Of a stretch of 64,000 nucleotides of DNA, positions 33,921-42,531 are shown one piece after another. A program made the translations under genes and the position numbers. The notes beneath the pieces are model-generated. The model was not told where the DNA came from and did not search any database. It saw only the letters and a list, made by a program, of their open reading frames with translations. The stretch's first letter is position 1. Every line of letters begins with the position of its first letter. Origin of the DNA: Comamonas sp. KCTC 72670 (GTDB lineage Bacteria; Myxococcota; Myxococcia; Myxococcales; Myxococcaceae); the NCBI GenBank assembly GCA_014656495.1, contig BNCN01000001.1, forward strand, positions 985,121-1,049,120. Direction: 5' to 3'.

Positions 33921-33941
33921 CGACAGGAGCCGCGCACCTGC

Positions 33942-33977
33942 GAGCGGAGGGGCCGTGTGTCACGCGCCTCTCCGTTC
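33942..33977. terminator. hairpin between convergent genes
   Basis: GAGCGGAGGGGC (33942-33953) pairs with GCCTCTCCGTTC (33966-33977) over 12 bp with two G-T pairs. It can serve both the avidin-like gene and the leftward gene ending at 33986. Confidence 0.5.
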
Positions 33978-33985
33978 AGGGCTGC

Positions 33986-35026
33986 CTACATGAGCCAATC
34001 CCAATCGGTGTCGTCCAGGAGTGCAGCCTGAGCGCTGCGCCGCCGGGCGGAGACCTCCTCGCGCCAGGTTCCCCGTCCGCCCTGGAGCGGCCAGGCCCGT
34101 GAGACGGTTCCCTTCGGGTCCGGGGAGAAGCTGAGCAGCAGCATGCGGTTGACGCGGTCGACGGTCTCCGTCGTTGCGCCGGCGCGAAGCTGAAACTCCG
34201 CGCTGAACAGGGCGCCCGCCTCGCGGGCGGCGCTCTCGGGGCGAGGCCGGACAATGAAGGGCCACAATCCCAGCAGCGGAGGCGGGACGCCTTCGAGCAG
34301 CGCGGCGTGCAGCCGGTCATGGCCGTCCAGCACCACCCACTTCGCGAGGATGTCCACGAAGAGCAGCAGCACGGGTGGCAACGTCCCGTCCCTCGCGCGC
34401 TTTCGCCAGCTCTTCACGCGACCGTCCTCGGGCGAGGACAGCGCGCGCAGCCCGAGCATCCCGCCCGGCCGCTGCTCCGGAAGCGGGTCCCACCAGTCCT
34501 CACGCCATGCGCTCCGGAACCGCGTCAGGCTGTCTGGCGAGTGCGGTGGCATGGGAGGCTGACCGAAGCCCCACTCCATCGGGGAGACGGGATGCCGCTC
34601 CGCCTTCTCCGCCGCGATGGCCCGCACAGGGCGCAGGCACCACTGGCCGGCGTGGAGGACTGGCAGGGGCGACTCGACGAGCGCACGCGCCGTCCGCCAG
34701 CTCCAGGCCTCCCACCACGCCTCGGAGCCAGGAGAAGCCTCCACGGCGCGCACCTCGGGTGCGGACAGGGGCGGCAGGACGACAGGAGCGGAGGCCACTC
34801 CCCGGACGAAGACGGAGCGGTCCCAATAGGAATCGATGCGGGTCCAGAGCAGCGTCTGTCCCATGCCGCGCAACCGGATCCGGTAGTCCGGAGCAGCGTC
34901 CAGATGCACCGACGGCCGTTGCGCCCAGCGGCCCGTGGAAGGCACGTGCAGCAGGAGGCCTGGGCCTGGAGTCTCCAATCCCCAGGTCCGGGTATCATCG
35001 GCGACGATGGAGACTCCTGGGTTCAT
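33986..35026 (-). CDS. uncharacterised protein with ParB/Srx-like motif
   Basis: 346 residues, no signal peptide, rich in Trp and Pro. The only recognisable element is VVLDGHDRLHAALLEG near residue 240, close to the LDGHHRLxAA signature of ParB/sulfiredoxin-fold proteins, followed by hydrophobic FIVRP. The N-terminal 200 residues (VPSTGRWAQRPSVHLDAAPDYRIR, WWEAWSWRTARAL) match nothing I know. A ParB-like nuclease, kinase or nucleotide-binding role is possible, but a single short motif is weak evidence. It is in the same direction as the dienelactone hydrolase gene but separated by a hairpin near 35110-35126. Confidence 0.6.
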   Translation of the reverse strand: MNPGVSIVADDTRTWGLETPGPGLLLHVPSTGRWAQRPSVHLDAAPDYRIRLRGMGQTLLWTRIDSYWDRSVFVRGVASAPVVLPPLSAPEVRAVEASPGSEAWWEAWSWRTARALVESPLPVLHAGQWCLRPVRAIAAEKAERHPVSPMEWGFGQPPMPPHSPDSLTRFRSAWREDWWDPLPEQRPGGMLGLRALSSPEDGRVKSWRKRARDGTLPPVLLLFVDILAKWVVLDGHDRLHAALLEGVPPPLLGLWPFIVRPRPESAAREAGALFSAEFQLRAGATTETVDRVNRMLLLSFSPDPKGTVSRAWPLQGGRGTWREEVSARRRSAQAALLDDTDWDWLM

Positions 35027-35109
35027 GCACCGCGCTCCTCACGAGGCCCGGTATCCCTTGGGCTCCTGGAGCGTACCTTGGGAGACGCAGGTGCCGCCCA
35101 TGGCGCGCT

Positions 35110-35126
35110 CGAGCCGAGAGGGCTCG
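35110..35126 (-). terminator. short hairpin after the hydrolase gene
   Basis: CGAGCC (35110-35115) pairs with GGCTCG (35121-35126), 19 bp beyond the leftward stop at 35145. Confidence 0.35.
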
Positions 35127-35144
35127 GGGAGCAGCGAGGAGGCG

Positions 35145-35987
35145 TCAGCCCCCCGTCCGAGCCTCTTCCGCACGCAGTCTTTGAGCGAAGAACGCGAGGA
35201 TCTCATCACGCGCCGCCAGGGTGGGCTCTCCTGCCGCGTCGATGAGGTGGGCCGTCACGACGCTGTGCGGGCTCCCGACCACTTCCGCGAAGAAGGGTGG
35301 AGGGTTCGGGTGGGCCGCGGATGAAGGCAGCACCCGCCCGACGAAGCGGTCGCCCAACGCGGCGGAGTACGCCTGGAACCGCTGGGCCGTGCAGAACCGG
35401 TCTCCGTCGAAACGATAGGCGAGCACCGTCAGGTCCTCACGTTCGAGCCGCGCCCTCACCTCGGCCGCCTCCGCGGGCGCAATCTCGAGCCCCCCCGGGT
35501 CGTTCAGCGGCAGCGACGGCTGACACAAGACCGGCGCGAGCATCGCGCGCTCGAGCATCATGCTGAGCGCGAAGTTCCCCGTGAAGCACATCCCGATGGC
35601 GCCGACCCCGGGCCCGCCACACTCCCCATGGGCGAGGCTCGCCAACGCACGCAACCACTGGGTGACGGGGCTCGACGCGTTCGACGCGAACGCCCGGAAC
35701 TCCGCGCTCACGCACGCGCGCTGCATCACCGCGCGCCCCTCCCCCGCGAGCGGATAGGCACCGTCACGACCGAAGAGGGATGGCATGTAGACCGTGAAGC
35801 CCGCGTCCCGCACCCAGCGGGCGAAGCGCGCGACGTGCGGACTGATTCCAGGCATCTCGGCCAGCACGATGACCGCCGGTCCGTGGCCGGCGACATAGAC
35901 CGTCTTCTGCGTCTCCTGAAGGGTCACGAGGCGCCGCTCGAAATCATCGAGCGGGTCATCAACCCCCACGTCGCTCACGCGCGTCAT
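35145..35987 (-). CDS. dienelactone hydrolase family protein
   Basis: 280 residues from the ATG at 35987, which has AAGGAGG upstream; an in-frame ATG at 36083 lacks one. An alpha/beta-hydrolase fold with VIVLAEMPGISPHVARFARWVRDAGFTVYMPSLFG near the N-terminus and the nucleophile elbow GMCFTGNFAL, where the Cys of dienelactone hydrolases is kept. Later segments supply an Asp-containing loop (YRFDGDRFCTAQRF) and AHLIDAAGEPT. These enzymes hydrolyse lactones or related esters in the cytoplasm. It is divergent from a GlxA-type AraC regulator (36131) across 143 bp, suggesting that regulator controls it. Confidence 0.85.
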   Translation of the reverse strand: MTRVSDVGVDDPLDDFERRLVTLQETQKTVYVAGHGPAVIVLAEMPGISPHVARFARWVRDAGFTVYMPSLFGRDGAYPLAGEGRAVMQRACVSAEFRAFASNASSPVTQWLRALASLAHGECGGPGVGAIGMCFTGNFALSMMLERAMLAPVLCQPSLPLNDPGGLEIAPAEAAEVRARLEREDLTVLAYRFDGDRFCTAQRFQAYSAALGDRFVGRVLPSSAAHPNPPPFFAEVVGSPHSVVTAHLIDAAGEPTLAARDEILAFFAQRLRAEEARTGG

Positions 35988-36130
35988 GCGGCCTCCTTCA
36001 CCACGACGAATGGACAGATCCTTGCGAGAATCACCAGCGTGCGCCTTCGCGTCTCCATGAACCCAGGATGCGTGAGGCGACACGCGAGGCCCAGTGGCAG
36101 GATTGACGGTGTTCGGTCTATTCTTGCCAC

Positions 36131-37135
36131 ATGATGACGCACCTGGTGTTCGACGGGGTCGCGGATGGTCCGCTGGGCGTCGCCTTGGACGTCATGAGCA
36201 CCTCCGCGCGTCTCCTGCGTTCGGGGCTCGTCAACGTCCCCGCGACGGAACGGGCCGTGCGCCAGCGCGTGGTTTCGGTGGACGGAAAACCCGTCCGTAC
36301 GGGCGCCGGACGCCTGCTGCCAGTCGACGGCGCATTGACCGCGCGAGGGCTTCACGAGGGCGACGTGGTGGCGATACCGGGGCTCGGGGCCGCCACCGAG
36401 GCCCAGGCCGCCTCGCTCCTCGAACGGCCCGACATCCTGCGAGGCATCGCGCTCCTCGGACGCCTGCGTCCGAAGGGCGTGGTCCTGGCGGCATCGTGCT
36501 CAGCGACGTTCGTGCTGGCGGCGTCCGGCGCGCTCGACGGGAAACACGCCACCACCACCTGGTGGCTCGGCACCGCGTTCGCGCGACGCTTCCCGCGCGT
36601 GAAGCTGCGAGCGGACAAGATGGTCATCGACGCAGGGGGCGTGCTCTCCGCGGGCTCCGCGTTCGCCCACGCGGACCTCATGCTCGCCATCGTGGCGCGC
36701 ACGGTCAGCCCGTCCCTGGCGCACATGGTGGCGAGGTACCTGGTCCTGGACGAGCGAATCTCCCAGGCGCGCTACATGGTGACGGAGCACCTTCGCAGCG
36801 CGGACCCGACCGTTCGGCAGCTTGAAGCCTTCGTGCTGGCGAACATCGAGCGTCAGGTGTCGGTCCACGAGATGGCGCGTGCAACGGCCACCTCGCCACG
36901 CACCCTCGCGCGAAGGGTCGAGGAGGCGCTCGGCACGACGCCCCAACACCTCGCGCAACGGCTGCGGGTCGCACGCGCGATACAGCTGCTCGAGACGACC
37001 CGCGACTCCGTCGAGAGCATCGCCGCCCGCGTGGGCTACGCCGACGCGGCCGCATTCCGGCGCGTCTTCCGGCGCGAAACCGGAGGCGCGCCCCGCGCTA
37101 CACGGAAACCCGCCGCGGTAGACTCGCCTCCATGA
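36131..37135 (+). CDS. GlxA-type AraC regulator with DJ-1/PfpI domain
   Basis: 334 residues. The first about 190 form a DJ-1/PfpI-like fold with the nucleophile-elbow Cys in VLAASCSATFVLAAS and a WWLGTAFARRFP helix. The C-terminal AraC DNA-binding domain has both helix-turn-helix motifs (VHEMARATATSPRTLARRVEEALGTTPQHL and VESIAARVGYADAAAFRRVFRRETG). Members control amino-acid, betaine or aldehyde metabolism genes. It faces the dienelactone hydrolase across a shared promoter region, and the next small gene overlaps its stop (ATGA). Confidence 0.9.
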   Translation: MMTHLVFDGVADGPLGVALDVMSTSARLLRSGLVNVPATERAVRQRVVSVDGKPVRTGAGRLLPVDGALTARGLHEGDVVAIPGLGAATEAQAASLLERPDILRGIALLGRLRPKGVVLAASCSATFVLAASGALDGKHATTTWWLGTAFARRFPRVKLRADKMVIDAGGVLSAGSAFAHADLMLAIVARTVSPSLAHMVARYLVLDERISQARYMVTEHLRSADPTVRQLEAFVLANIERQVSVHEMARATATSPRTLARRVEEALGTTPQHLAQRLRVARAIQLLETTRDSVESIAARVGYADAAAFRRVFRRETGGAPRATRKPAAVDSPP

Positions 37136-37404
37136 AGCTCACGGGGTGGTGCCTGAGCGCCCTGCTCGCCTTCGTGGCACAGGCCTCAGCAAGTGCAGCC
37201 GGGCCGAAGCCCGAGAAGGCCCTGGTCTTCAACCTCACGCAGTGCGGAGGCTTCCTGGGAGAAGCGCCTCCTTCGAGCTGTGTGGAGCACGCCACCCCGG
37301 CCGCGTGCATCAAGGGGTGGGTGGAAGCCCAGCAAGCGCACGAACGAAGCACGAGCCGGGCACGCCCAGCGCATGAGCGCGAGGGCGCCGCGCCCGCGGA
37401 CTGA
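37132..37404 (+). CDS. small exported protein
   Basis: 90 residues whose ATG overlaps the regulator stop by four bases. A signal peptide (LSALLAFVAQASASA) precedes a short mature part with three cysteines (TQCGGF, SSCVEH, AACIKGW). The tail is Arg/Glu/Ala-rich. No domain is recognised. Overlap with a transcription regulator gene is odd for an exported protein and could be chance sharing of a transcript. Confidence 0.55.
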   Translation: MKLTGWCLSALLAFVAQASASAAGPKPEKALVFNLTQCGGFLGEAPPSSCVEHATPAACIKGWVEAQQAHERSTSRARPAHEREGAAPAD

Positions 37405-37618
37405 CGCGAGCGAGGTCCTCCCGCGGCCCGTTCGCGCCGGCAGGTCCGCACCGCGGAGGCCTGGTGGTTTGTACGTATGCAAAGCACCTGTCCATCAGCG
37501 CGGGTGTCAGGGACGCGTCGTATGACGGCGGCGTTCCGCCACCCGCACGGCATGGACAAACACCAACGCCGTGCTCCAGTGTGCGCGACACCAACACGCC
37601 TGCTCCGAGGAGGAAGGC

Positions 37619-37900
37619 ATGAGGACGAAGCTCGCCGCGCTCACCCTGGTCGCATCCCTGTTCGCGTCATCCGCATCCGCCGCGGTGACGGTGCGCTACT
37701 ACAACCGCGATTCGCGAGGCCACACGTGGTCCGTGGTCTGTAGCGGCGTGAAGACGTCGGTGACGTTCGGAAAGAGCCAGACGGCCTCCGTCACCATCCA
37801 GGGCTCCGGGCCCTGCTCTGTGAAGACGGACGCGGGCACCGTGGTCCTCAAGGGCGGAGAGGACCTGGAGATCAAGGACGGCCGCATCCAGGTGAAGTGA
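37619..37900 (+). CDS. small exported beta-rich protein
   Basis: 93 residues; GAGGAAGG precedes the ATG at 37619. The signal peptide (LAALTLVASLFASSASA) leads into VTVRYYNRDSRGHTWSVVCSG, with two cysteines likely to form one disulfide and regular beta-strand alternation to the end. No known family. It is independent of its neighbours by spacing (214 bp upstream, 168 bp downstream). Confidence 0.7.
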   Translation: MRTKLAALTLVASLFASSASAAVTVRYYNRDSRGHTWSVVCSGVKTSVTFGKSQTASVTIQGSGPCSVKTDAGTVVLKGGEDLEIKDGRIQVK

Positions 37901-38068
37901 CGCCTCCCCCGGCCATCCGCCCGCCTGGTCGCCACCTTCACCCAGAGCCACTTAGATTAAGTCCGGACGTTTTTAACCTACTTCAGCGCCGAATTAACCT
38001 AGCCAATATTGAATCTAGCCCGAACCCGCACCATACTGCATTGCGTCAGTCTTCCAGGCGGAGGCGCA

Positions 38069-39457
38069 ATGAAGAAGTGGTTGGCGGTGGCCCTTCTGGT
38101 GGGTGTGGGTGTGGCGGGCTTGCTGGTGAAGCCAGCGGAGCAGGTGACGCGGGGGGAGCCCATCAACACGGCGGACACGGCGTGGCTCCTCACGGCCACG
38201 GCGCTGGTGCTGCTGATGACGCCGGGGTTGTCCTTCTTCTACGGCGGCATGGTGCGGCTGAAGAACGTGGTGTCCACGCTGCTTCAGAGCTTCATCGCCA
38301 TGGCGGTCATCAGCCTGCTCTGGGTGGTGGTGGGCTTCAGCCTGAGCTTCGGTGAAAGCTTCCACGGGCTCATCGGCGACCCGCGGACCTTCTTCATGTT
38401 CAGCGGCGTGGGCGGGGACACGCACCCGGACCTGGCGCCCACCATTCCCCTGATGCTGTTCGCGCTGTTCCAGCTCAAGTTCGCCATCATCACCCCGGCG
38501 CTCATCACCGGCGCGTTCGCGGAGCGCGTGCGCTTCAAGGCGTACGTGCTCTTCATGGTGCTCTTCACGCTGGTCATCTACGCGCCGCTGGCGCACTGGA
38601 CGTGGCACCCGCAGGGCTTCCTGCGCACCTGGGGCGTGCTCGACTTCGCGGGCGGCACGGTGGTGCACATGTCCGCGGGCTTCGCGGCGCTGGCCGGCGC
38701 GCTGGTGCTGGGCCGCCGTCAGGTGCACGTGGAGAACGCGGCGCACACGCCCGCCAACATCCCCTTCGTCATGCTGGGCACGGGCATGCTGTGGTTCGGC
38801 TGGTTCGGCTTCAACGCGGGCTCGGCGATGTCCGCCTCGTCGCTGGCCACGCTGGCCTTCGCCACCACCAACACCGCGTCCGCCGCGGCCATGCTGGGGT
38901 GGATTGCCTTCGACTGGCTGCGCGGCCGCAAGCCCAGCGCGATGGGCGCCTGCATCGGCGCGGTGGTGGGCCTGGTGGCGGTGACGCCCGCGGCCGGCTT
39001 CATCACCGTGGGCCAGAGCATCGTCGTGGGCCTCGTCGCCAGCTTCGTGAGCAACGCGGCGGTGCACTTCAAGAACCGCACGTCCGTCGACGACACGCTG
39101 GATGTCTTCCCCTGCCACGGCCTGGGCGGCGTGGTGGGCATGGTGCTGACGGGCGTGCTGGCCAAGGACGTGGGCCTCATCCATGGCGAGACGCGCACCT
39201 TCATGATGCACATGCTCGCGCTGGTGCTGGTGTCGGCGTTCTCCTTCGCTGGCTCGTACCTGCTCTACAAGGTGGTGGACCGCATCGTCCCGCTGCGCGT
39301 CACCCGCGAGCACGAAGACGAGGGCCTGGATTTGAGCCAGCACGGCGAGACGGTGGGCGAGTCCGTCATCGCGCCCGTGCCGCAGCCCGCGCGCACCGAG
39401 ACGGCGGCCGTCGCCACCGAGCCCGCGCGGGCCGACAGCGTGCCGCAGCCGGCCTGA
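38069..39457 (+). CDS. amt: ammonium transporter
   Basis: 462 residues from the ATG at 38069 with GGAGG just upstream. It has an N-terminal signal-like segment and about eleven membrane helices of the Amt/MEP/Rh family. Recognisable parts are LMTPGLSFFYGGMVRLKN, the first pore histidine in VVHMSAGFAAL and the second in DVFPCHGLGGVVG. It conducts ammonium into the cell; the C-terminal tail after VTREHEDEGLDL is about 55 residues and Ala/Glu-rich. No glnK/PII gene is adjacent, unlike the common amtB-glnK pair. The 168-bp upstream region is AT-rich (37955-38040) and may hold a nitrogen-controlled promoter, but I found no clear sigma-54 site. A 12-bp hairpin follows. Confidence 0.93.
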   Translation: MKKWLAVALLVGVGVAGLLVKPAEQVTRGEPINTADTAWLLTATALVLLMTPGLSFFYGGMVRLKNVVSTLLQSFIAMAVISLLWVVVGFSLSFGESFHGLIGDPRTFFMFSGVGGDTHPDLAPTIPLMLFALFQLKFAIITPALITGAFAERVRFKAYVLFMVLFTLVIYAPLAHWTWHPQGFLRTWGVLDFAGGTVVHMSAGFAALAGALVLGRRQVHVENAAHTPANIPFVMLGTGMLWFGWFGFNAGSAMSASSLATLAFATTNTASAAAMLGWIAFDWLRGRKPSAMGACIGAVVGLVAVTPAAGFITVGQSIVVGLVASFVSNAAVHFKNRTSVDDTLDVFPCHGLGGVVGMVLTGVLAKDVGLIHGETRTFMMHMLALVLVSAFSFAGSYLLYKVVDRIVPLRVTREHEDEGLDLSQHGETVGESVIAPVPQPARTETAAVATEPARADSVPQPA

Positions 39458-39472
39458 GCGCCCGCGATTCAC

Positions 39473-39501
39473 GCCGCCGCTCGGAAGCACCGGGCGGCGG
39501 C
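39473..39501 (+). terminator. hairpin terminator after amt
   Basis: GCCGCCGCTCGG (39473-39484) pairs with CCGGGCGGCGGC (39490-39501) with one G-T pair and a five-base loop, 15 bp after the amt stop. Confidence 0.65.
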
Positions 39502-39620
39502 CTCACCGCCGCGGCCAGACGGCACGACGCCGCGCGAAACACGGGCGCGGCCTCCGCCACACCGCGCGGAGCACCTGTCCAGGGAGGCCACCGTGCCCGG
39601 CTCGGCCCTCCCCGGCAGGG

Positions 39621-40307
39621 TCAGCTGCTCTTCTTCCTCGCGGCCGTCGTCCGGCTCTTGCGCGCGGCCCCCACCTTCACGGAGACGACCTCGGGCATGG
39701 GCCCCGTCGTGGGCGCGCCCGTCTCGCCGTTGGCCTTCTGCCGGCGCTTCAGGCGGCGCGGCGGCAACAGGTCCGGCTCACCCGGCACCTTCTGGGCCAG
39801 GAAGATGGCGGCATCCAGCTTGTAGAAGCTCCGCGTCCGGTACCACGCCAGCGCGGACTCGTTGTTCTCCGCCACCTCCAGCACCAGGTGCGTGCAGCCG
39901 CGCGTCCTGGCCAGGTGCTGGAGCTGATCGAGCATGAAGCTGCCCACGCCCCGGCCCTGGTAGTCCGGGTGGACGGCCAGCTCCTCCACGAAGAGCGGCC
40001 GCATGCCCCGCTTCTCGAACCAACGCGGGTTCACCCAGTTGTCATCACCGGTGGCCTCGAAGGCACACTCCGAGTAACCGACGATGCTCCCATCCACCTC
40101 GTAGAGGAGCTGTTCAATCCACTCGGAGGTGTAAACTTCCAGGAAGCGCCGCTTCGAGCGGGGCCGTTGGTACTCCACCGTCTCCCGGTTCACGTCGCGG
40201 AAGACGAGCTTGAGGAACTCCCAGGTCCGGTTCAGGTCGCGCCGGTGGATGCGGCGAACTCGGACTTCGAGTGAGTCCGGGGGTTTGGGAGTCTTGGCCT
40301 TCGGCAT
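39621..40307 (-). CDS. GNAT-family N-acetyltransferase
   Basis: 228 residues. The GNAT core spans about residues 15-165, with the acetyl-CoA loop PDYQGRGVGSFML (Q/RxxGxG/A) and the following LVLEVAENNESALAWYRTRSFY strand-helix. A basic tail of about 60 residues rich in Lys and Arg (LKRRQKANG, KSRTTAARKKSS) is unusual for the family and could bind nucleic acid or be flexible. Acceptor unknown. It is divergent from the kinase gene at 40470. Confidence 0.88.
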   Translation of the reverse strand: MPKAKTPKPPDSLEVRVRRIHRRDLNRTWEFLKLVFRDVNRETVEYQRPRSKRRFLEVYTSEWIEQLLYEVDGSIVGYSECAFEATGDDNWVNPRWFEKRGMRPLFVEELAVHPDYQGRGVGSFMLDQLQHLARTRGCTHLVLEVAENNESALAWYRTRSFYKLDAAIFLAQKVPGEPDLLPPRRLKRRQKANGETGAPTTGPMPEVVSVKVGAARKSRTTAARKKSS

Positions 40308-40469
40308 ACGCCCGGCTCCTTAGCAGGCCCACGGAGGGACGCCCAGTCTCGTCGCGTGCCACGCCCCGGCTGGGTGCTCTGCGACATCAGGAGGGTTGCC
40401 TCGCGGGGGGGTGGGAGGATGGAATGGGCGAAGTTTCCCCGAAATGCCCTGCCTGTGAGCTCCAACCCC

Positions 40470-42500
40470 ATGACCCGACCCGCTGACGGGGACCTCCGCA
40501 TCGACGAGGTCCTACGGAACACCTACCGGATTGTCTCCCTGCTGGGGCGGGGTGGGATGGGTTCCGTCTACCTGGCCCAGCACCTGCGCCTTCCCGGCAA
40601 GCAGGTGGCGGTCAAGGTGCTGCGCGGCGGCGACCACCTGACGCCCGAAATCTTCGCGCGCTTCCGCCGCGAGGCGGAGATCGCCTCGCGCCTGGGCCAC
40701 CCCAACATCGTCGAGGTGCTCGACTACGACACGCTGGAGAACGGCAACCCGTTCCTGGTGCTGGAGTTCCTGCGCGGCGAGAGCCTCCAGTCCCGGCTGG
40801 AGCGGGGGCGCCTTCCCATGGAGGACGTCGTCTCCTTCACCCGGCAGATGGGCTCCGCGCTCCAGGCGGCGCACGGCGCGGGCATCGTCCACCGCGACCT
40901 CAAGCCGGCCAACGTGTACCTGGTCCCCACCGACTCCGGCGGCGTGGTGGGCGAGCGCGTGAAGCTGCTCGACTTCGGCATCTCCAAGGTCCTCAGCTCC
41001 CAGACGGTGCAGACGCAGGAGGCGACCATCATCGGCACGCCTCAGTACATGTCGCCCGAGCAGGCGCAGGGGAAGAACCGGGAGATCGACGCGCGCACGG
41101 ACGTGTTCGCGCTCGGGTGCATCGTCTACGAGATGATGGCCGGCAAGCCCGTGTTCGGCTCGGGCAGCCTGGCGCAGATGATCTTCCGCGTCGTCTACGA
41201 GCCGCCCGAGCCCCTGGCCCCGCTCTGCCCCGAGGCCTCGCCCGAGGCCATCTCCGCGGTGATGCGCGCGCTCGAGAAGAGCGCGAACGACCGCTACCCG
41301 GATGTCGCCTCCTTCGTCTCGGACCTGACGGGCACCCCGCTGCACTCGCTGTCCTCCACCTTCGGGGGCCAGCCCGCGCCGCGCCCCCAGGCGCCCGCGT
41401 CCGGCATCGCCCTGCCCTCCGAGGGCCCGGCCTCGCTGTCCTCCACCTTGCCGCCCGGGAGCCTCAAGGTGACCCCGGACACGGGCCGCGAGGGCTTTGA
41501 CTCCACGCTGCCCCCCGGCACGGGCCGGCTGGACCTGCCGCAAGCCACGCCCCAGCCCCACGGCTTCAACCCCGCCGCCACGGGGCAGATGGGCGCCGTG
41601 CAGCCGCAGCCCTTCAGCCATTCCTCCACCGGTCAGATGGGCGTCGCGCAAGCCCAGGGCTTCAACCCCGCCGCCACGGGGCAGATGGGCGCCGTGCAGC
41701 CCTCGTCCGCGATGGACCCTCCGGGCCTGGAGCCGACGCTCATCTCCAAGCAGGTCCCCGCCCTCCCCGCGCCCGAGCGCCCCGCGCAGCCGTCCACGGC
41801 CGTGAGCGTCCCCGTGCCCATCCCGGGCAGCGAGGCCGTCGCCGCCGCGGCGCTGCTGTCGTCCTCGACGCCCGCGTCCGCGCCCAAGGGAAAGGGCGCC
41901 GTCATCGGCGTCACGGCCGCGGTCCTGCTGGCCTCGAGCGTGGGGCTCATCTGGTGGATGAAGGGCGCGAGCGCCATCGAGGTCACGCCCCCGCCCCCCG
42001 TGATGGACACCCGTCCGACGCCGGATGCGCCGCCCGTCGCCAACACGCAGCCGCAGCCGTCGGACCCGCAGGCCATCGCGCCGCCGCCGTCGAATCCGCA
42101 AACCGGCGCGCAGGGCGTCCAGCAGCCGCCTTCCGACGCGCCGACTGGCACCGACGCGACGGACACGGCGCCCGTGGGCGTGGTCGCGAACACGACGCCC
42201 GACAAGCCCGTGACGCCGCGCACGCCCCGCACCGAGCCCAAGGAGGAGCTGCCGGAGCAGGTCCGCAAGCTCCTGAAGGAAGGCGAGAGCGCGCTGGCCT
42301 CGGGTGACGCCGCCCGGGCCATCTCGCTGGCACGCAGCAGCCAGCGGGCGCAGCGCTCCACCGCGGCGTACTCGCTGCTCACCCGCGCCTACTGCCAGCA
42401 GAAGGACCTGGGAGGTGCCGTGAGTGAGTGGCCGAAGGTCGCGTCAGCGGAGCGTGCCAAGGTCCGGAAGTTTTGCCAGAAGCACGACATCGAGCTCTGA
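40470..42500 (+). CDS. transmembrane Ser/Thr protein kinase with repeat linker
   Basis: 676 residues from the ATG at 40470; longer in-frame starts (40419, 40455) are possible. A Hanks-type kinase occupies about 15-285 (GRGGMGSVYLAQH, AVKVL, HRDLKPANV, LDFGISKVL, GTPQYMSPEQA). A low-complexity Pro/Gly/Gln linker follows with a near-repeat of GFNPAATGQMGAVQP encoded by an exact 44-bp duplication. A membrane segment is near 477-497, then a Pro/Thr-rich periplasmic part and a short TPR-like helical end (LLKEGESALASGDAARAISLARSSQ). It probably signals across the inner membrane. Two exported proteins follow on the same strand (32 and 14 bp gaps). Confidence 0.92.
   Translation: MTRPADGDLRIDEVLRNTYRIVSLLGRGGMGSVYLAQHLRLPGKQVAVKVLRGGDHLTPEIFARFRREAEIASRLGHPNIVEVLDYDTLENGNPFLVLEFLRGESLQSRLERGRLPMEDVVSFTRQMGSALQAAHGAGIVHRDLKPANVYLVPTDSGGVVGERVKLLDFGISKVLSSQTVQTQEATIIGTPQYMSPEQAQGKNREIDARTDVFALGCIVYEMMAGKPVFGSGSLAQMIFRVVYEPPEPLAPLCPEASPEAISAVMRALEKSANDRYPDVASFVSDLTGTPLHSLSSTFGGQPAPRPQAPASGIALPSEGPASLSSTLPPGSLKVTPDTGREGFDSTLPPGTGRLDLPQATPQPHGFNPAATGQMGAVQPQPFSHSSTGQMGVAQAQGFNPAATGQMGAVQPSSAMDPPGLEPTLISKQVPALPAPERPAQPSTAVSVPVPIPGSEAVAAAALLSSSTPASAPKGKGAVIGVTAAVLLASSVGLIWWMKGASAIEVTPPPPVMDTRPTPDAPPVANTQPQPSDPQAIAPPPSNPQTGAQGVQQPPSDAPTGTDATDTAPVGVVANTTPDKPVTPRTPRTEPKEELPEQVRKLLKEGESALASGDAARAISLARSSQRAQRSTAAYSLLTRAYCQQKDLGGAVSEWPKVASAERAKVRKFCQKHDIEL
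41562..41701 (+). repeat. exact 44-bp direct duplication inside kinase gene
   Basis: Copies at 41562-41605 and 41658-41701 are identical; the 96-bp period is 32 codons, so the reading frame is kept. It encodes GFNPAATGQMGAVQP twice with a related TGQMGV unit between. It is a likely site of length variation between strains. Confidence 0.85.
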
Positions 42501-42531
42501 AACAGCGGGCCATCCGCGAAGGGGGGCCCTC

